The notes under the pieces: model-generated
The model's database searches: none
What the model was told of the DNA's origin: nothing
What the model saw: only the letters and a program-made list of their open reading frames with translations
Translations under genes and position numbers: made by a program
Shown here: positions 34,412-43,274 of the stretch, in pieces
Position numbering within the stretch: position 1 is the first letter of the stretch
How the letters are laid out: each line of letters begins with the position of its first letter
From: Gramella sp. MT6
GTDB taxonomy: Bacteria > Bacteroidota > Bacteroidia > Flavobacteriales > Flavobacteriaceae
Reading direction: 5' to 3'
Assembly (NCBI RefSeq): GCF_019357415.1
Contig: NZ_CP048410.1
Span: forward strand, 3,002,501-3,066,500
DNA: 64,000 nt

Positions 34412-34825
34412 CTATTTTCTATTTTGTAAAAGGTAATCCAAAGAATACTTTCCTCCTCCGCAAATTGCTAAAAGTAAAAATCCGAACATGAAAAGCAATG
34501 GCAATTCCTGTTTTCCAAAACCATCGGGTACATGAACAATAAATGCAGCAACAGCCATGGTAATAATAATAGGGATCGCTGAAAATCTGGTGAGAAAACC
34601 AAAGATTATAAAAGCAGAGCAGATGAATTCCGCGAATACTGTCAGGGTAAAACTTACAGTTTCTCCAAGACCCAAGGGATCGGCAAATTTAATTTCATCA
34701 GGCCCAAACAAGGTCAAAAGCTTTGGGAACCCATGGGTTAACATTAATCCAGCTATTGCTATTCTAAAAATTAGTAAGCCAATATCCACATTGAGTAGGT
34801 TAAGATTTGTTTTATAAGAATTCAT
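34412..34825 (-). CDS. DoxX-family membrane protein
   Basis: A 137-residue protein with four hydrophobic helices; the first has IAGLMLTHGFPKLLTLF and a later one GFLTRFSAIPIIITMAV. DoxX-family proteins are small integral membrane proteins linked to thiosulfate oxidation or oxidoreductase partners. It is first in the gluconate operon, 7 nt before the kinase-dehydrogenase gene. The role in that setting is unclear; it may help with redox balance or regulation. Confidence 0.85.
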   Translation of the reverse strand: MNSYKTNLNLLNVDIGLLIFRIAIAGLMLTHGFPKLLTLFGPDEIKFADPLGLGETVSFTLTVFAEFICSAFIIFGFLTRFSAIPIIITMAVAAFIVHVPDGFGKQELPLLFMFGFLLLAICGGGKYSLDYLLQNRK

Positions 34826-34990
34826 CAGGTTATAATTTTAATTGTTTTAAAGGTAAAAAAATATAGCAGCCTCAAACATAGTATTTTATAAAATTGTTCT
34901 TATTAAGTAAACAAGCATGCAGGAATTAGGGGTAATTATAATTTGAATACAATGGTATTGAACTGACATTTTTTAAATTTTTCATTGATT

Positions 34991-35412
34991 AAAATATGGT
35001 ATTATATCGATCTGATTCTGGAAGTGGAGAAATATCAACTTAAGACTGAAAAGTGAAAAATTAAGTTACATGTCTTTCCAAATCAATTTCAGGGAATTGC
35101 ATTGGCCGCAGAGGTTCTGGGGGAAGTTTCCAGATGTTTTATTTTAAAGAAAACAAAAGTCTAAACGGTATAGGCAGAATTTCTGTAAATGTAATTGATG
35201 AGAATGAAAATATTGCAGCAGAATTTCTAACTGGAGGAAATGGATATTTTACCTATCTCAGTTTTAAACGAGGCCATTACATCGGAAAAATAGACCAGAA
35301 CCAATTTGAAACTCTCAATTTTAAAGGTTCAGTTGAAAAGTAATTTACTATAGAAATAAACAAATTAGGAGGCATCGCAGATGACCTGGATTTTCGTTTG
35401 CAAAAGGGTTAG
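34991..35412 (+). pseudogene. fossil C-terminus of a large surface/secreted protein
   Basis: The conserved C-terminal end of a large Flavobacteriaceae surface protein can be read only by changing frames. Frame 2 from 34997 (WYYIDLILEVEKYQLKT) has a TGA at 35054-35056 and continues to about 35131 (HVFPNQFQGIALAAEVLGEV). The similarity then continues in frame 1 (GIGRISVNVIDENE, then EFLTGGNGYFTYLSF) up to a TAA at 35341-35343. After that stop the same frame still encodes FTIEINKLGG, then IADDLDFRLQKG, up to TAG at 35410-35412. This is one frameshift and two internal stops. The family match is from memory of similar C-termini. Confidence 0.65.
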
Positions 35413-35909
35413 TAGTCTATTTTTAGGATCTTGAGTTTTCTAATTTCATTCCCAAGTTTAAAATCTACCTCCTCACCTACTTTTTTACCGGTAACAGCTT
35501 TAGCGATAGGTGCTACAAAAGCGATCTTTTTCTTTTTGATATCAGCTTCATCTACTCCTACTATTTGGAATTCCTGTAACTGTCCCGAAGTTTCGTTTTT
35601 CAGTTCTACATGAGCCCCGAACCTGATCTCATCTTCAGGTTGATCTTTTGGATCCAGCATTCTGGCAGTATTCAGCCTTTCTGATAGTAGATTTATTTTA
35701 CCATCAATTAAACTCTGTGCCCGTCTCTTTTCGGTATCATTTTCGGCATCAACATGAGCTCTTGCGAATTCAAGATCCTTCAGTTCATTTTTCAGTTCTT
35801 CTAATCCCTTTGGAGTTACATAGTTTGTTTCTCCCTCTGGAATAGCAGCTCTCGGCGGAACCAATACCGGTTCTTCCTGGTCTTCTTCTTTTACAAATCC
35901 TCGGCTCAT
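35409..35909 (-). CDS. GreA/GreB-family transcription elongation factor
   Basis: About 166 residues from the Met at 35909. The N-terminal half is a coiled coil (about 35-90: TPKGLEELKNELKDLEFARA), and the C-terminal half is an FKBP-like Gre domain with the KKVGEEVDFKLGNEIRKLKI end. Gre factors rescue backtracked RNA polymerase by stimulating transcript cleavage. The acidic tip residues of the coiled coil are partly conserved. The stop codon abuts the fossil of a surface protein on the other strand. Confidence 0.88.
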   Translation of the reverse strand: MSRGFVKEEDQEEPVLVPPRAAIPEGETNYVTPKGLEELKNELKDLEFARAHVDAENDTEKRRAQSLIDGKINLLSERLNTARMLDPKDQPEDEIRFGAHVELKNETSGQLQEFQIVGVDEADIKKKKIAFVAPIAKAVTGKKVGEEVDFKLGNEIRKLKILKIDY

Positions 35910-36043
35910 GATCAATATTTATATTTCAAGCTATGAAATTAAAGTTGAATCTGGCAATTCTTAAACTTATAAGAATCATAAATATTTCTGAAAGAATAAT
36001 CTGAAGAAGAACTAAGGACTAATTTTATAATAAGCCTTTCATT

Positions 36044-37855
36044 ATGAGCCAGGAGATCATCATACTATTTAGCATAATCATTATCGTGATTTTTCTATTC
36101 GCCTTGGAGGTCTTCCCGGTAGATAAGATCGCGTTCTTTATTATGGTAAGTCTTCTGCTTGCGGGATTTATTTCTCCCGAGGAAGCAATTTCCGGGTTTT
36201 CAAGTCCTGCGACTATAACCGTTCTGGCCTTAATGATCATAGCCATTGGGCTGGAAAATAACGGGGTTATAGACTGGCTTGCTAATGGTATGAAAAAATT
36301 AAAAGGATTACCTCTACTTCTCATGGTACCGGTTTTTATGTTCATCGCCGGTAGTATTTCAGCGTTTATAAATACTACCGCCGTGGTTCTCGTTTTTGTG
36401 AAGATCATAGATGAACTGAGTGATAAGTACGATATTCCCGAATCTAAATTATTACTACCAATTTCTTTCGCGGGAATCATTGGCGGAAGTTGCACCTTAA
36501 TGGGTACTTCAACAAACCTTATTGTTAATGCGGTGGCTATTGAACGAGGGGTGGAACGGTTTAGTTTTTTTGAATTTACCTGGCTTGGGGTGATTTTCTT
36601 GGTGATTACCATTGTCACTGTGAGTATTCTTATTGGCTTTCTACCGCGGAAAAGGAAAAGTGATATTTCAACCGATTATGACCTCGATGAATTCATTACC
36701 AAGGGAATCATAAATAAGAACTCGAGACTCATAGGAAAAAACATCAATGAAATTTTTGGATCAGAAGCTGAAGATATTGAAGTGATCAGGCTGAAACGAA
36801 AAGGAATTGTGAACGATCACCCTGGGAAATATACTACCATGAAAGAAGGAGATCAACTCTTGTTAAGGTGTAGTATAGAACAACTTATAAAACTAAAGGA
36901 TTCTGGAGACATCGTTATTATAAAGAACTCTGATAAAAAAAGTGATGAACTTTTTGAAGGTAATCCTGATATCCTGGAAGATGATATCCAACTGGTTGAA
37001 ATTTTAATGCTTCCAAATTCCCCGCTCATCGGTAAAAGTATTAAAACTGTTGGCTGGTATGATCTTCATGGTGCCTCTCCATTGGCAATAAGAAAAAGGC
37101 GGAACCTTAGAAATCCAGGGAGAAGAATCTTCGACAAACAATCTGATGACATAGAATTAAGAGTTGGTGATCGCTTACTTGTGGAAGTAACAAATTCAGA
37201 TCTTCTGGAATTACAGAAAATGGATGATATCACCATTTTAAAACAGCATCATGATATTAACATTACTACTAGATACAAAAGGAACATTTCCCTTGGCATT
37301 CTTCTTTTGGTCATTGGATTATCAGCCTTTTCTATTTTCCCTATTTTAAAAAGCGCCTTGATAGGCTGTTTTCTTATGATCTTTTTAAAATGCATAGATC
37401 TTGGTAAGATATATTCCCAGGTAAACTGGCAGATCATATTCCTTCTGGCAGGAATGATTCCATTGGGGGTTGCCATGGCTAATACCGGGGCCGATCAATG
37501 GATCTCTGAAAACCTTTTAAAATTGTTCGATAATAAAAGTAATTTTATGGTGATAGGTTTACTGTTTCTGGTAACCATGTTTTTAAGCGGATTCATCTCC
37601 AATAATGCAACCGCCATTATCATTGCTCCAATAGCTATTACCATTGCCGCAAGTTTGAATCAGGATCCTAAACCTTTTATCCTGGCGGTACTCTTTGCTT
37701 CTAATTTTAGTTTTTTCACTCCTGTAGGTTATCAAACCAATACTATTATCTACGGAATGGGAATTTACAGGTTCAGACACTTTTTCCTGATTGGCGGAAT
37801 TCTTTCAATCGTTCTCTGGATAACCGCCAGTTTTCTGCTTTCGGGCCAGTTATAA
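36044..37855 (+). CDS. SLC13/DASS-family permease with two TrkA-C domains
   Basis: A 603-residue membrane protein. Two blocks of transmembrane helices flank a cytoplasmic insert with two TrkA_C (RCK_C) domains, at about residues 225-295 and 320-385. The N-terminal block has AFFIMVSLLLAGFISPEEAISGFSS and the C-terminal block has AGMIPLGVAMANTGADQWI and FISNNATAIIIAPIA, the SNT/DASS signatures. Transporters of this type move sulfate, dicarboxylates or related anions with Na+; TrkA_C domains bind ligands for regulation. The following glycosyltransferase gene is 24 nt away. Confidence 0.9.
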   Translation: MSQEIIILFSIIIIVIFLFALEVFPVDKIAFFIMVSLLLAGFISPEEAISGFSSPATITVLALMIIAIGLENNGVIDWLANGMKKLKGLPLLLMVPVFMFIAGSISAFINTTAVVLVFVKIIDELSDKYDIPESKLLLPISFAGIIGGSCTLMGTSTNLIVNAVAIERGVERFSFFEFTWLGVIFLVITIVTVSILIGFLPRKRKSDISTDYDLDEFITKGIINKNSRLIGKNINEIFGSEAEDIEVIRLKRKGIVNDHPGKYTTMKEGDQLLLRCSIEQLIKLKDSGDIVIIKNSDKKSDELFEGNPDILEDDIQLVEILMLPNSPLIGKSIKTVGWYDLHGASPLAIRKRRNLRNPGRRIFDKQSDDIELRVGDRLLVEVTNSDLLELQKMDDITILKQHHDINITTRYKRNISLGILLLVIGLSAFSIFPILKSALIGCFLMIFLKCIDLGKIYSQVNWQIIFLLAGMIPLGVAMANTGADQWISENLLKLFDNKSNFMVIGLLFLVTMFLSGFISNNATAIIIAPIAITIAASLNQDPKPFILAVLFASNFSFFTPVGYQTNTIIYGMGIYRFRHFFLIGGILSIVLWITASFLLSGQL

Positions 37856-37879
37856 AATGTTATTTTTGAAAAAAATCCA

Positions 37880-39118
37880 ATGCCAAGACTTCTAATTATT
37901 GGTTACGTGTGGCCTGAGCCCAAATCTTCAGCGGCCGGCGCCAGAATGATGCAATTAATAGAGTTTTTCAAAAAAGAAAATTACCAGATCACCTTCGCTA
38001 CCACGGCCAGGGAAACCGACAACAAGGTCGACCTTAATTCACTAAGCATAGATTCTGAAAAGATCAAATTGAATGATCCTGAATTTGATGATTTTCTTAA
38101 AGAATTAATGCCTGATGCTGTCCTTTTTGATAGGTTTATGATGGAAGAACAATTTGGCTGGAGAGTAGATAATATATGCCCCGAAGCTATTAAAATATTA
38201 GATACCGAAGATCTGCATTTTCTTCGAAACGCCAGGCAAAAAGCTTTTAAGGAGAATAGGGAGGCAAAAGATATCTATCGGAATTCGGAATTGGCAAAAA
38301 GAGAAATTGCAGCTATTTACCGGAGCGACCTGAGTTTAATAATTTCGGAACCTGAAATGGAATTGCTTAGATCGGAGTTTAGAATACCGGATGAAATTCT
38401 TTTCTACTTACCCTTTATGCTTAATCCAGTTAAGGAAAAAGAGCAAGGAGAACTTCCAGTTTTTGAAGCCCGGAAAGACTTCATAAGTATTGGCAATTTT
38501 CTCCATGAGCCAAACTGGAACGCGGTATTGTTTTTAAAAGAAAAGATCTGGCCAGACTTGAGGAAAAATTTACCAGATGCGAAAATGAACATTTACGGGG
38601 CCTATCCAACTCAAAAAGTTTTGAATTTACACAATCCTAAAGAAAATTTTCTTGTTCATGGTTGGGCTGATAATTCAAACCTGGTAATGAAAAGTGCTAG
38701 AGTTTGCCTTGCCCCTATTCAGTTTGGTGCTGGTATTAAAGGGAAACTGGTTGAAGCTATGAAAAATGGAACTCCCTCGGTCACCACTTCTTTTGGATCA
38801 GAAGGGATTTCAGACTTTAATCACTGGAATGGATATGTTTCTAATGAGACAGACAATTTTATCAGAAGGTCAAAAGATTTATATAGTAATAAAGAACTTT
38901 GGCAGGAAAAACAAAGCATCGGGTTTGAGATCTACAATGAAAGATTCAATTTAGATTTCCATCATGAACGCTTTAGAAAGGTTTTATTCCAGATAATTCA
39001 AGATCTGGAAGATCATAGGAACGCAAATTTTACCGGTAAAATGTTGAAACACCATCTGCATAAAAGTACTTATTTTATGTCGAGGTTTATTGAGGAAAAG
39101 AACAGGAATAAAAATTAA
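37880..39118 (+). CDS. glycosyltransferase family 1/4-like
   Basis: A 412-residue GT-B type glycosyltransferase. The C-terminal half has KDFISIGNFLHEPNWNAV, YGAYPT and the donor-binding block VCLAPIQFGAGIKGKLVEAMKNGTPSVTTSFGSEG. The N-terminal half has an acceptor-side fold with RFMMEEQFGW. It probably transfers a sugar to a cell-surface glycan or lipid, substrate unknown. It is 24 nt after the SLC13 permease on the same strand and may be in its operon. A modest terminator follows. Confidence 0.87.
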   Translation: MPRLLIIGYVWPEPKSSAAGARMMQLIEFFKKENYQITFATTARETDNKVDLNSLSIDSEKIKLNDPEFDDFLKELMPDAVLFDRFMMEEQFGWRVDNICPEAIKILDTEDLHFLRNARQKAFKENREAKDIYRNSELAKREIAAIYRSDLSLIISEPEMELLRSEFRIPDEILFYLPFMLNPVKEKEQGELPVFEARKDFISIGNFLHEPNWNAVLFLKEKIWPDLRKNLPDAKMNIYGAYPTQKVLNLHNPKENFLVHGWADNSNLVMKSARVCLAPIQFGAGIKGKLVEAMKNGTPSVTTSFGSEGISDFNHWNGYVSNETDNFIRRSKDLYSNKELWQEKQSIGFEIYNERFNLDFHHERFRKVLFQIIQDLEDHRNANFTGKMLKHHLHKSTYFMSRFIEEKNRNKN

Positions 39119-39153
39119 AAAACCGCCAGTGGCAATACCTCCCGACGGTTTTC
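39117..39153 (+). terminator. possible rho-independent terminator
   Basis: AAAACCG (39119-39125) pairs with CGGTTTT (39146-39152), inner loop of 20 nt with weak pairing. It lies between convergent genes. Confidence 0.4.
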
Positions 39154-39196
39154 ACTACACAAAAAAATTAAGTTTAACCAAATGTTCGTACCAGAT

Positions 39197-40531
39197 TTAT
39201 AGAGATCCTACTCCTTCAGTACTAAAAAGCTTTTTATTAAGTTTTTGCAGAACTTCGACTTTATTTCTGGTATCTACCAAAAGGGAAATATTATTATTAC
39301 TTCCTCCGTAAGATATCATCCTCACTGGGACATCCTGAAGAATTTCAAACAACCTGGAAGTACCGCGATCTTCAATAAGCCCCTCACCTACTACACAAAT
39401 AATACTATGGTTAGCGTCAACGCTAATCTCGCCGTAATTATCCAGTTCAGATAGAATATGGTCCAGATTCGTGCAGTCATCTATGGTAAGCGAGATCGCG
39501 ATCTCTGAAGTAGTGATCATATCGATCGCCGTTTCATATTTATCAAAAATCTCGAATATTTTTTTCAGGAAACCATGAGCCATCAACATCCTGTTGGATT
39601 TGATCTTTATTGCAGTAATTCCATCTTTTGCTGATATAGCCTTTAATCCTTTTCTTTCGGCAATTGCACTAATACAAGTCCCGGTAGCTTCCGGAGTAAA
39701 TGTATTTTTAAGGTAAACCGGAATATTCTTCCCTATCACCGGAGATATAGTTTGGGGATGAAGGATCTTCGCTCCAAAGTAGGCAAGCTCTGCGGCTTCC
39801 TCAAAACTTAATTGTGATACCGGATGCGTATTTTCTACAAATCGCGGATCATTATTATGTAAACCGCTAATATCTGTCCAGATCTGAATTTCGGAAGCTC
39901 TAATGGCAGCACCTAAAATAGTGGCGGTATAATCGCTACCACCCCTTTTTAAAGTACTGATTTCATTTCGCGCATCCAGCCTTACAAATCCCTGGGTAAT
40001 TAGAATATCATTTTGAGAAGATCTTTTTAAACAATCGTTCAATAACTCCCCAATATGTAACGTATCAGGATTTTCAAGGTTACTTATATGCATGAATTCT
40101 TTGGCATCCAGTAAAGTATTTTGGATACTTTCGAATTTTAGATAAGAGCTGAAAATGAAGGTCAAAAGGCTTTCACCTGTGGTCAATATGGTGGCCTCAA
40201 TATTCTTATTCCATTCAGCAGAACAGATTTTTTCGAGCTGTTGAATTTGAGAATCTATATTTTCTTTGACTGAAGAATTAAGCGTAGCATCGGTGATAAG
40301 CTCATCAATAAGTCCAAAATGCTTAGATCTCAGTTCCTTTATTTTTTCCGAATTTTGAGAAAACTCATGATTTCTTACCTGATCTGAAATTTCAACCAGC
40401 ATATTAGTTACTCCAGACATCGCCGAAAGTACCAGTAATTTACTACCCGGTTGATTAAGAATAATTTCCTTTACATTCCTGATACTTGGGGCCGAGCCAA
40501 CAGAAGTACCTCCAAATTTTAAAACTTTCAT
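39197..40531 (-). CDS. lysC: aspartate kinase (monofunctional)
   Basis: A 444-residue protein. The amino acid kinase domain (1-290) begins with KVLKFGGTSVGS and includes GGSDYTATILG and LHPQTISPV. Two ACT domains follow (about 300-440), with MITTSEIAISLTID and VRMISYGGSNNNISLLVDT. It phosphorylates aspartate, the first step towards lysine, threonine and methionine. No homoserine dehydrogenase domain is present, so it is lysC-like rather than thrA-like. It is divergent from the ACT-like gene at 40632, with a shared 100-nt control region. Confidence 0.9.
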   Translation of the reverse strand: MKVLKFGGTSVGSAPSIRNVKEIILNQPGSKLLVLSAMSGVTNMLVEISDQVRNHEFSQNSEKIKELRSKHFGLIDELITDATLNSSVKENIDSQIQQLEKICSAEWNKNIEATILTTGESLLTFIFSSYLKFESIQNTLLDAKEFMHISNLENPDTLHIGELLNDCLKRSSQNDILITQGFVRLDARNEISTLKRGGSDYTATILGAAIRASEIQIWTDISGLHNNDPRFVENTHPVSQLSFEEAAELAYFGAKILHPQTISPVIGKNIPVYLKNTFTPEATGTCISAIAERKGLKAISAKDGITAIKIKSNRMLMAHGFLKKIFEIFDKYETAIDMITTSEIAISLTIDDCTNLDHILSELDNYGEISVDANHSIICVVGEGLIEDRGTSRLFEILQDVPVRMISYGGSNNNISLLVDTRNKVEVLQKLNKKLFSTEGVGSL

Positions 40532-40600
40532 ATCTCTTTAATTCAGGCTGCATAGGTATTATTTAAAGCAAGGGAGGCAAAAATTATATTTCATTTTATA

Positions 40601-40608
40601 TACATTTG
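40601..40608 (+). promoter_or_regulatory. flavobacterial -7 box within an imperfect palindrome
   Basis: TACATTTG matches the TAnnTTTG consensus, 24 nt upstream of the ATG at 40632. It overlaps the near-palindrome ACATTTGTACAAAATGT (40602-40618), a possible operator shared with aspartokinase. Confidence 0.4.
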
Positions 40609-40631
40609 TACAAAATGTTCAATATTTAACA

Positions 40632-41276
40632 ATGAAGACGATTACCACCTGCGTTCACGATATAATTCGACATCAGCCATTCCTGGATGATGCCATAGCC
40701 CGGGATATTGTAAACTTCAGCGGATTAGCTGCCGATATTCAGCCTCAGGTAGAAAAAGAGATGCGTAAACCGGTAAAACAGGGAAGTATTATCATGGCTT
40801 TAAGGAGGTACGCTCCCAGCAGGACCAAGGTAAATATGCAAAGTCTTCGCGAACTGGGTGACATCATCGTTAGATCTGGTATTACGGAGTATACTTTTCT
40901 TAACTCCAAAACCATTATTTCAAATAAAGCTAAATTACTGGAAGCAGTAAAGGACCAGACAGGCGTATACCTTAATTACTCAAGTAATTATCAGGAAAGT
41001 AACATCCTGGTTTCATCTTCACTGACAGATCTTGTGGAAAAGTGCTTTAGAAATGAAGTTCGGGTTTCCGTCAAAGAGGAATTATCTTCAATTACCATTG
41101 CCTTACCAAAGAATAGCTCGCAAACGGTAGGTTTATATTTCTACATTTTTAAATTACTGGCTTATGAAGGGATTCCAGTATTTGAAATGATCTCTACCTC
41201 AAACTATTTTGCTTTGTTTTTGGAGAAGGAATATATAAACAAAGCCTTCTTACTCATGAACGAGATCAAACAGTAG
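40632..41276 (+). CDS. ACT-like regulatory protein divergent from aspartokinase
   Basis: A 214-residue protein without a signal peptide. The N-terminal ~60 residues are helical and contain KPVKQGSIIMALRRY, somewhat like a helix-turn-helix or small DNA-binding region. The C-terminal part (about 135-214) has two ACT-like stretches, RVSVKEELSSITIALP and IPVFEMISTSNYFALFLEKEYINKAF, the latter very like the ACT domain of aspartokinases. There is no kinase domain. I infer an amino-acid-sensing regulator, possibly of the lysC gene opposite; not established. Confidence 0.7.
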   Translation: MKTITTCVHDIIRHQPFLDDAIARDIVNFSGLAADIQPQVEKEMRKPVKQGSIIMALRRYAPSRTKVNMQSLRELGDIIVRSGITEYTFLNSKTIISNKAKLLEAVKDQTGVYLNYSSNYQESNILVSSSLTDLVEKCFRNEVRVSVKEELSSITIALPKNSSQTVGLYFYIFKLLAYEGIPVFEMISTSNYFALFLEKEYINKAFLLMNEIKQ

Positions 41277-41429
41277 TTACCAGTATTCATAATAAACACC
41301 GGTCATGGCCACCACAGCCACAAGAATAATGATCGTAATGGCAATATAAATCACCTTATTATTTACCTGGCGAGCGGTTCTTAAAAATTCGATCTCCGAT
41401 TTCCTGTCTGTATGGTTTCGGGTTCGCAT
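41277..41429 (-). CDS. small single-pass membrane protein (50 aa)
   Basis: An ORF too short for routine calling: ATG at 41429, TAA at 41277. The first 25 residues are hydrophilic and basic (MRTRNHTDRKSEIEFLRTAR...) and residues about 28-43 are a transmembrane helix (IYIAITIIILVAVVAM), ending in YYEYW. It is convergent with the ACT-like gene, whose stop codon ends at 41276 directly next to it. No family recognised. The charged-then-hydrophobic structure fits a real membrane microprotein. Confidence 0.55.
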   Translation of the reverse strand: MRTRNHTDRKSEIEFLRTARQVNNKVIYIAITIIILVAVVAMTGVYYEYW

Positions 41430-41564
41430 ATAATATTTTTTTCAAAAAGAATTTTCAATATACTAAAAATCAACAGCTTAAAATAATTTGTCTTTAAAGT
41501 TTTCATAATTAAGAACTAATAATGGTTTTCCAGATATATTTTTAAAGTCTAATTCTTATGAATC

Positions 41565-41696
41565 ATGAAAAACATTCTAAGAGCTATTTTAGCCGGTTGG
41601 GGAGCAAAGAAACTTGGTGGAGGCTGTGGTTGTTTAGGGATAGTTATTATGTTTATTATACTCTGGATCCTCCTGGGATATTTAGGACTTAATTAA
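41565..41696 (+). CDS. small Gly/Cys-containing membrane protein (43 aa)
   Basis: ATG at 41565 (MKNILRAILAGWGAKKLGGG) is followed by a CGCLG turn and one transmembrane helix (IVIMFIILWILLGYL), ending GLN with TAA at 41694-41696. The gene's last 4 nt overlap the stop end of the GluR0-like gene on the opposite strand. Tiny proteins with a KKLGGGCGCLG-like motif before a helix are known in Flavobacteria, but I assign no function. Confidence 0.6.
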   Translation: MKNILRAILAGWGAKKLGGGCGCLGIVIMFIILWILLGYLGLN

Positions 41697-42766
41697 TTAT
41701 AATCTTTAATAAGGTTAGCCCACTCCATACTTTTAAGGGTCCTTACCAGGATAGGATCAATCTTTTTTAATAACCTGGAATCCTTAGGAAAAGCATAACT
41801 ATAATAATCCTTTTTAAGGCTCTGGCCAAGAATCTCCAGATCATTTGAAAGGTCTAGTCTCTCGATCTCGAATTTAAGTATGGGTTCATCATAAACAAAA
41901 AGAGTTGTTTTATCATTTCTTACTGCATCTAAACCTTCGAAACCATTACTCACCAGGTTATTTTCAATATTATAAAGGTCTAGCAATTCCTGGGAACTTG
42001 AACTTTTTACGGTGGTGACATCAAACCTTTCAAGGTCTTGAATATTTCTAATTTCCTCATTAATACTCTTCACGGTTAGGGATGAAGCAATGCCTGCAGT
42101 AAAGCTGGAAATGATGATCACGGCCATGAACATCCAGATCAATCCAACAACTCTTCCTCCAGTAGTTTTTGGGGCTTTATCTCCATAACCTACTGTAGTC
42201 ATGGTCACAGCACTCCACCAGAAACCTTGCATTATTCCCCTGATATTCCCACCAAATTCTTCCTTATTTTTCTCTCTTTCAAAAGCCCACACTAGGATTC
42301 CGAAGATCAATATCACAAATAATAAAAGACCAATAACTGAAAAGAAGTCCCAACTGAAAAAATTCTTCAGATGTTTCAGAAATGTAGATTCCTTTTTCTT
42401 TACCACGCTGGTGTGAGAGATGAAGTATGGCTGCGAAAACTCCATTCTCTTCATTCGGTTGTCTGTTACGGTAATAGGATTAACACTCAGGTCTACTTCA
42501 CCTTTTTCTATCGCATTTAGAAGACTTTCTAGATTCTTATATTCCTTGAATTCATAGGTTGCTTGTAATTGCTCATTAACCATTTTCCAGGAAGTGATGC
42601 TTAATCCTGAAAATCCATTAGGACGTTTTTCTACGAATGGCGGAGTTTCGGTAACCCCAATAATTAATTTTTTATTCGTTTGAAGCGAATCAGGTTCCTG
42701 TGCAATGGATTGAAAAGAACAAACTATGGTGAAAAGAAAGAAAAGGATATGTCTAACTGCTGGCAT
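41693..42766 (-). CDS. GluR0-type ligand-gated K+ channel (SBP3 fused to pore)
   Basis: The start is the Met at 42766 (MPAVRHILFFLFTIV...SIAQ), which gives a proper signal peptide; the frame to 42847 overlaps the upstream gene. It is about 357 residues long. Order: signal peptide; lobe 1 of a type 3 solute-binding domain (KLIIGVTETPPFVEKRPNGFSG); a first TM helix; a pore helix with the potassium selectivity filter TVGYGD; a second TM helix; lobe 2 of the binding domain. This S1-M1-P-M2-S2 order is that of bacterial ionotropic glutamate receptors (GluR0). It would gate K+ in response to an amino acid in the periplasm. Confidence 0.88.
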   Translation of the reverse strand: MPAVRHILFFLFTIVCSFQSIAQEPDSLQTNKKLIIGVTETPPFVEKRPNGFSGLSITSWKMVNEQLQATYEFKEYKNLESLLNAIEKGEVDLSVNPITVTDNRMKRMEFSQPYFISHTSVVKKKESTFLKHLKNFFSWDFFSVIGLLLFVILIFGILVWAFEREKNKEEFGGNIRGIMQGFWWSAVTMTTVGYGDKAPKTTGGRVVGLIWMFMAVIIISSFTAGIASSLTVKSINEEIRNIQDLERFDVTTVKSSSSQELLDLYNIENNLVSNGFEGLDAVRNDKTTLFVYDEPILKFEIERLDLSNDLEILGQSLKKDYYSYAFPKDSRLLKKIDPILVRTLKSMEWANLIKDYN

Positions 42767-42809
42767 TGATAGAATTTTCTTCGAATATAATAAACATGGC
42801 ATAATCGGT

Positions 42810-43268
42810 TTAATGGGAAATTGAGTCCTTGTGGAATATGTAAGCAATATTCAGTTTCTTTCTACCAAATTCTCTAGCAGCTTCTACGTTTTTACCCATA
42901 TAAATATCTATTCGATTTCTCCAGCGATAATGCATTTTATCCTTTACCAGAAAAACACTGTCAAATCCTTCAATTTTAATTTTGGAATTATGGTCCAGTC
43001 CCATCCTCATAAGATCGCGTGAAACAGCTACGGCATTCATACCCGGCCTTAGCGTATCTCCCCAGGCCGTAAGCATGGGATGACCTTCTGTTTGACTATC
43101 AACAGAATTATAAGCCGTTGCTGTCACACAGATTGTATCCCAATCTACTTCATCACCTTTCATATCCCGGTCCTTGCAGGAAATTAGCAGCAAGATTAAG
43201 AATAGTCTGCTTAATAACTTCAGGAAATTCCGAAGCTTATAAAAGTTTGGATGAATCCATGTTTTCAT
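42810..43268 (-). CDS. 3D-domain lipoprotein (RlpA/MltA-related fold)
   Basis: A 152-residue protein with a signal/lipoprotein motif (LFLILLLISC, Cys about 31). The mature part has the 3D-domain pattern: CVTATAYNS, a middle aspartate-containing GDTLRPGMNAVAVSRDL, and KIKIEGF, ending with RWRNRIDIYMG. The aspartates are conserved as in the double-psi beta-barrel of MltA. It probably acts on, or binds to, peptidoglycan in the periplasm. It is transcribed just ahead of the GluR0-like gene (about 43 nt gap). Confidence 0.83.
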   Translation of the reverse strand: MKTWIHPNFYKLRNFLKLLSRLFLILLLISCKDRDMKGDEVDWDTICVTATAYNSVDSQTEGHPMLTAWGDTLRPGMNAVAVSRDLMRMGLDHNSKIKIEGFDSVFLVKDKMHYRWRNRIDIYMGKNVEAAREFGRKKLNIAYIFHKDSISH

Positions 43269-43274
43269 ATTATT

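Noticed and set aside
36025..36618. 197-codon open frame on the - strand opposite the SLC13 permease
   Set aside because: Length is explained by the hydrophobic codon bias of the permease on the other strand; the sequence has no recognisable domain, and the permease motifs are certain.
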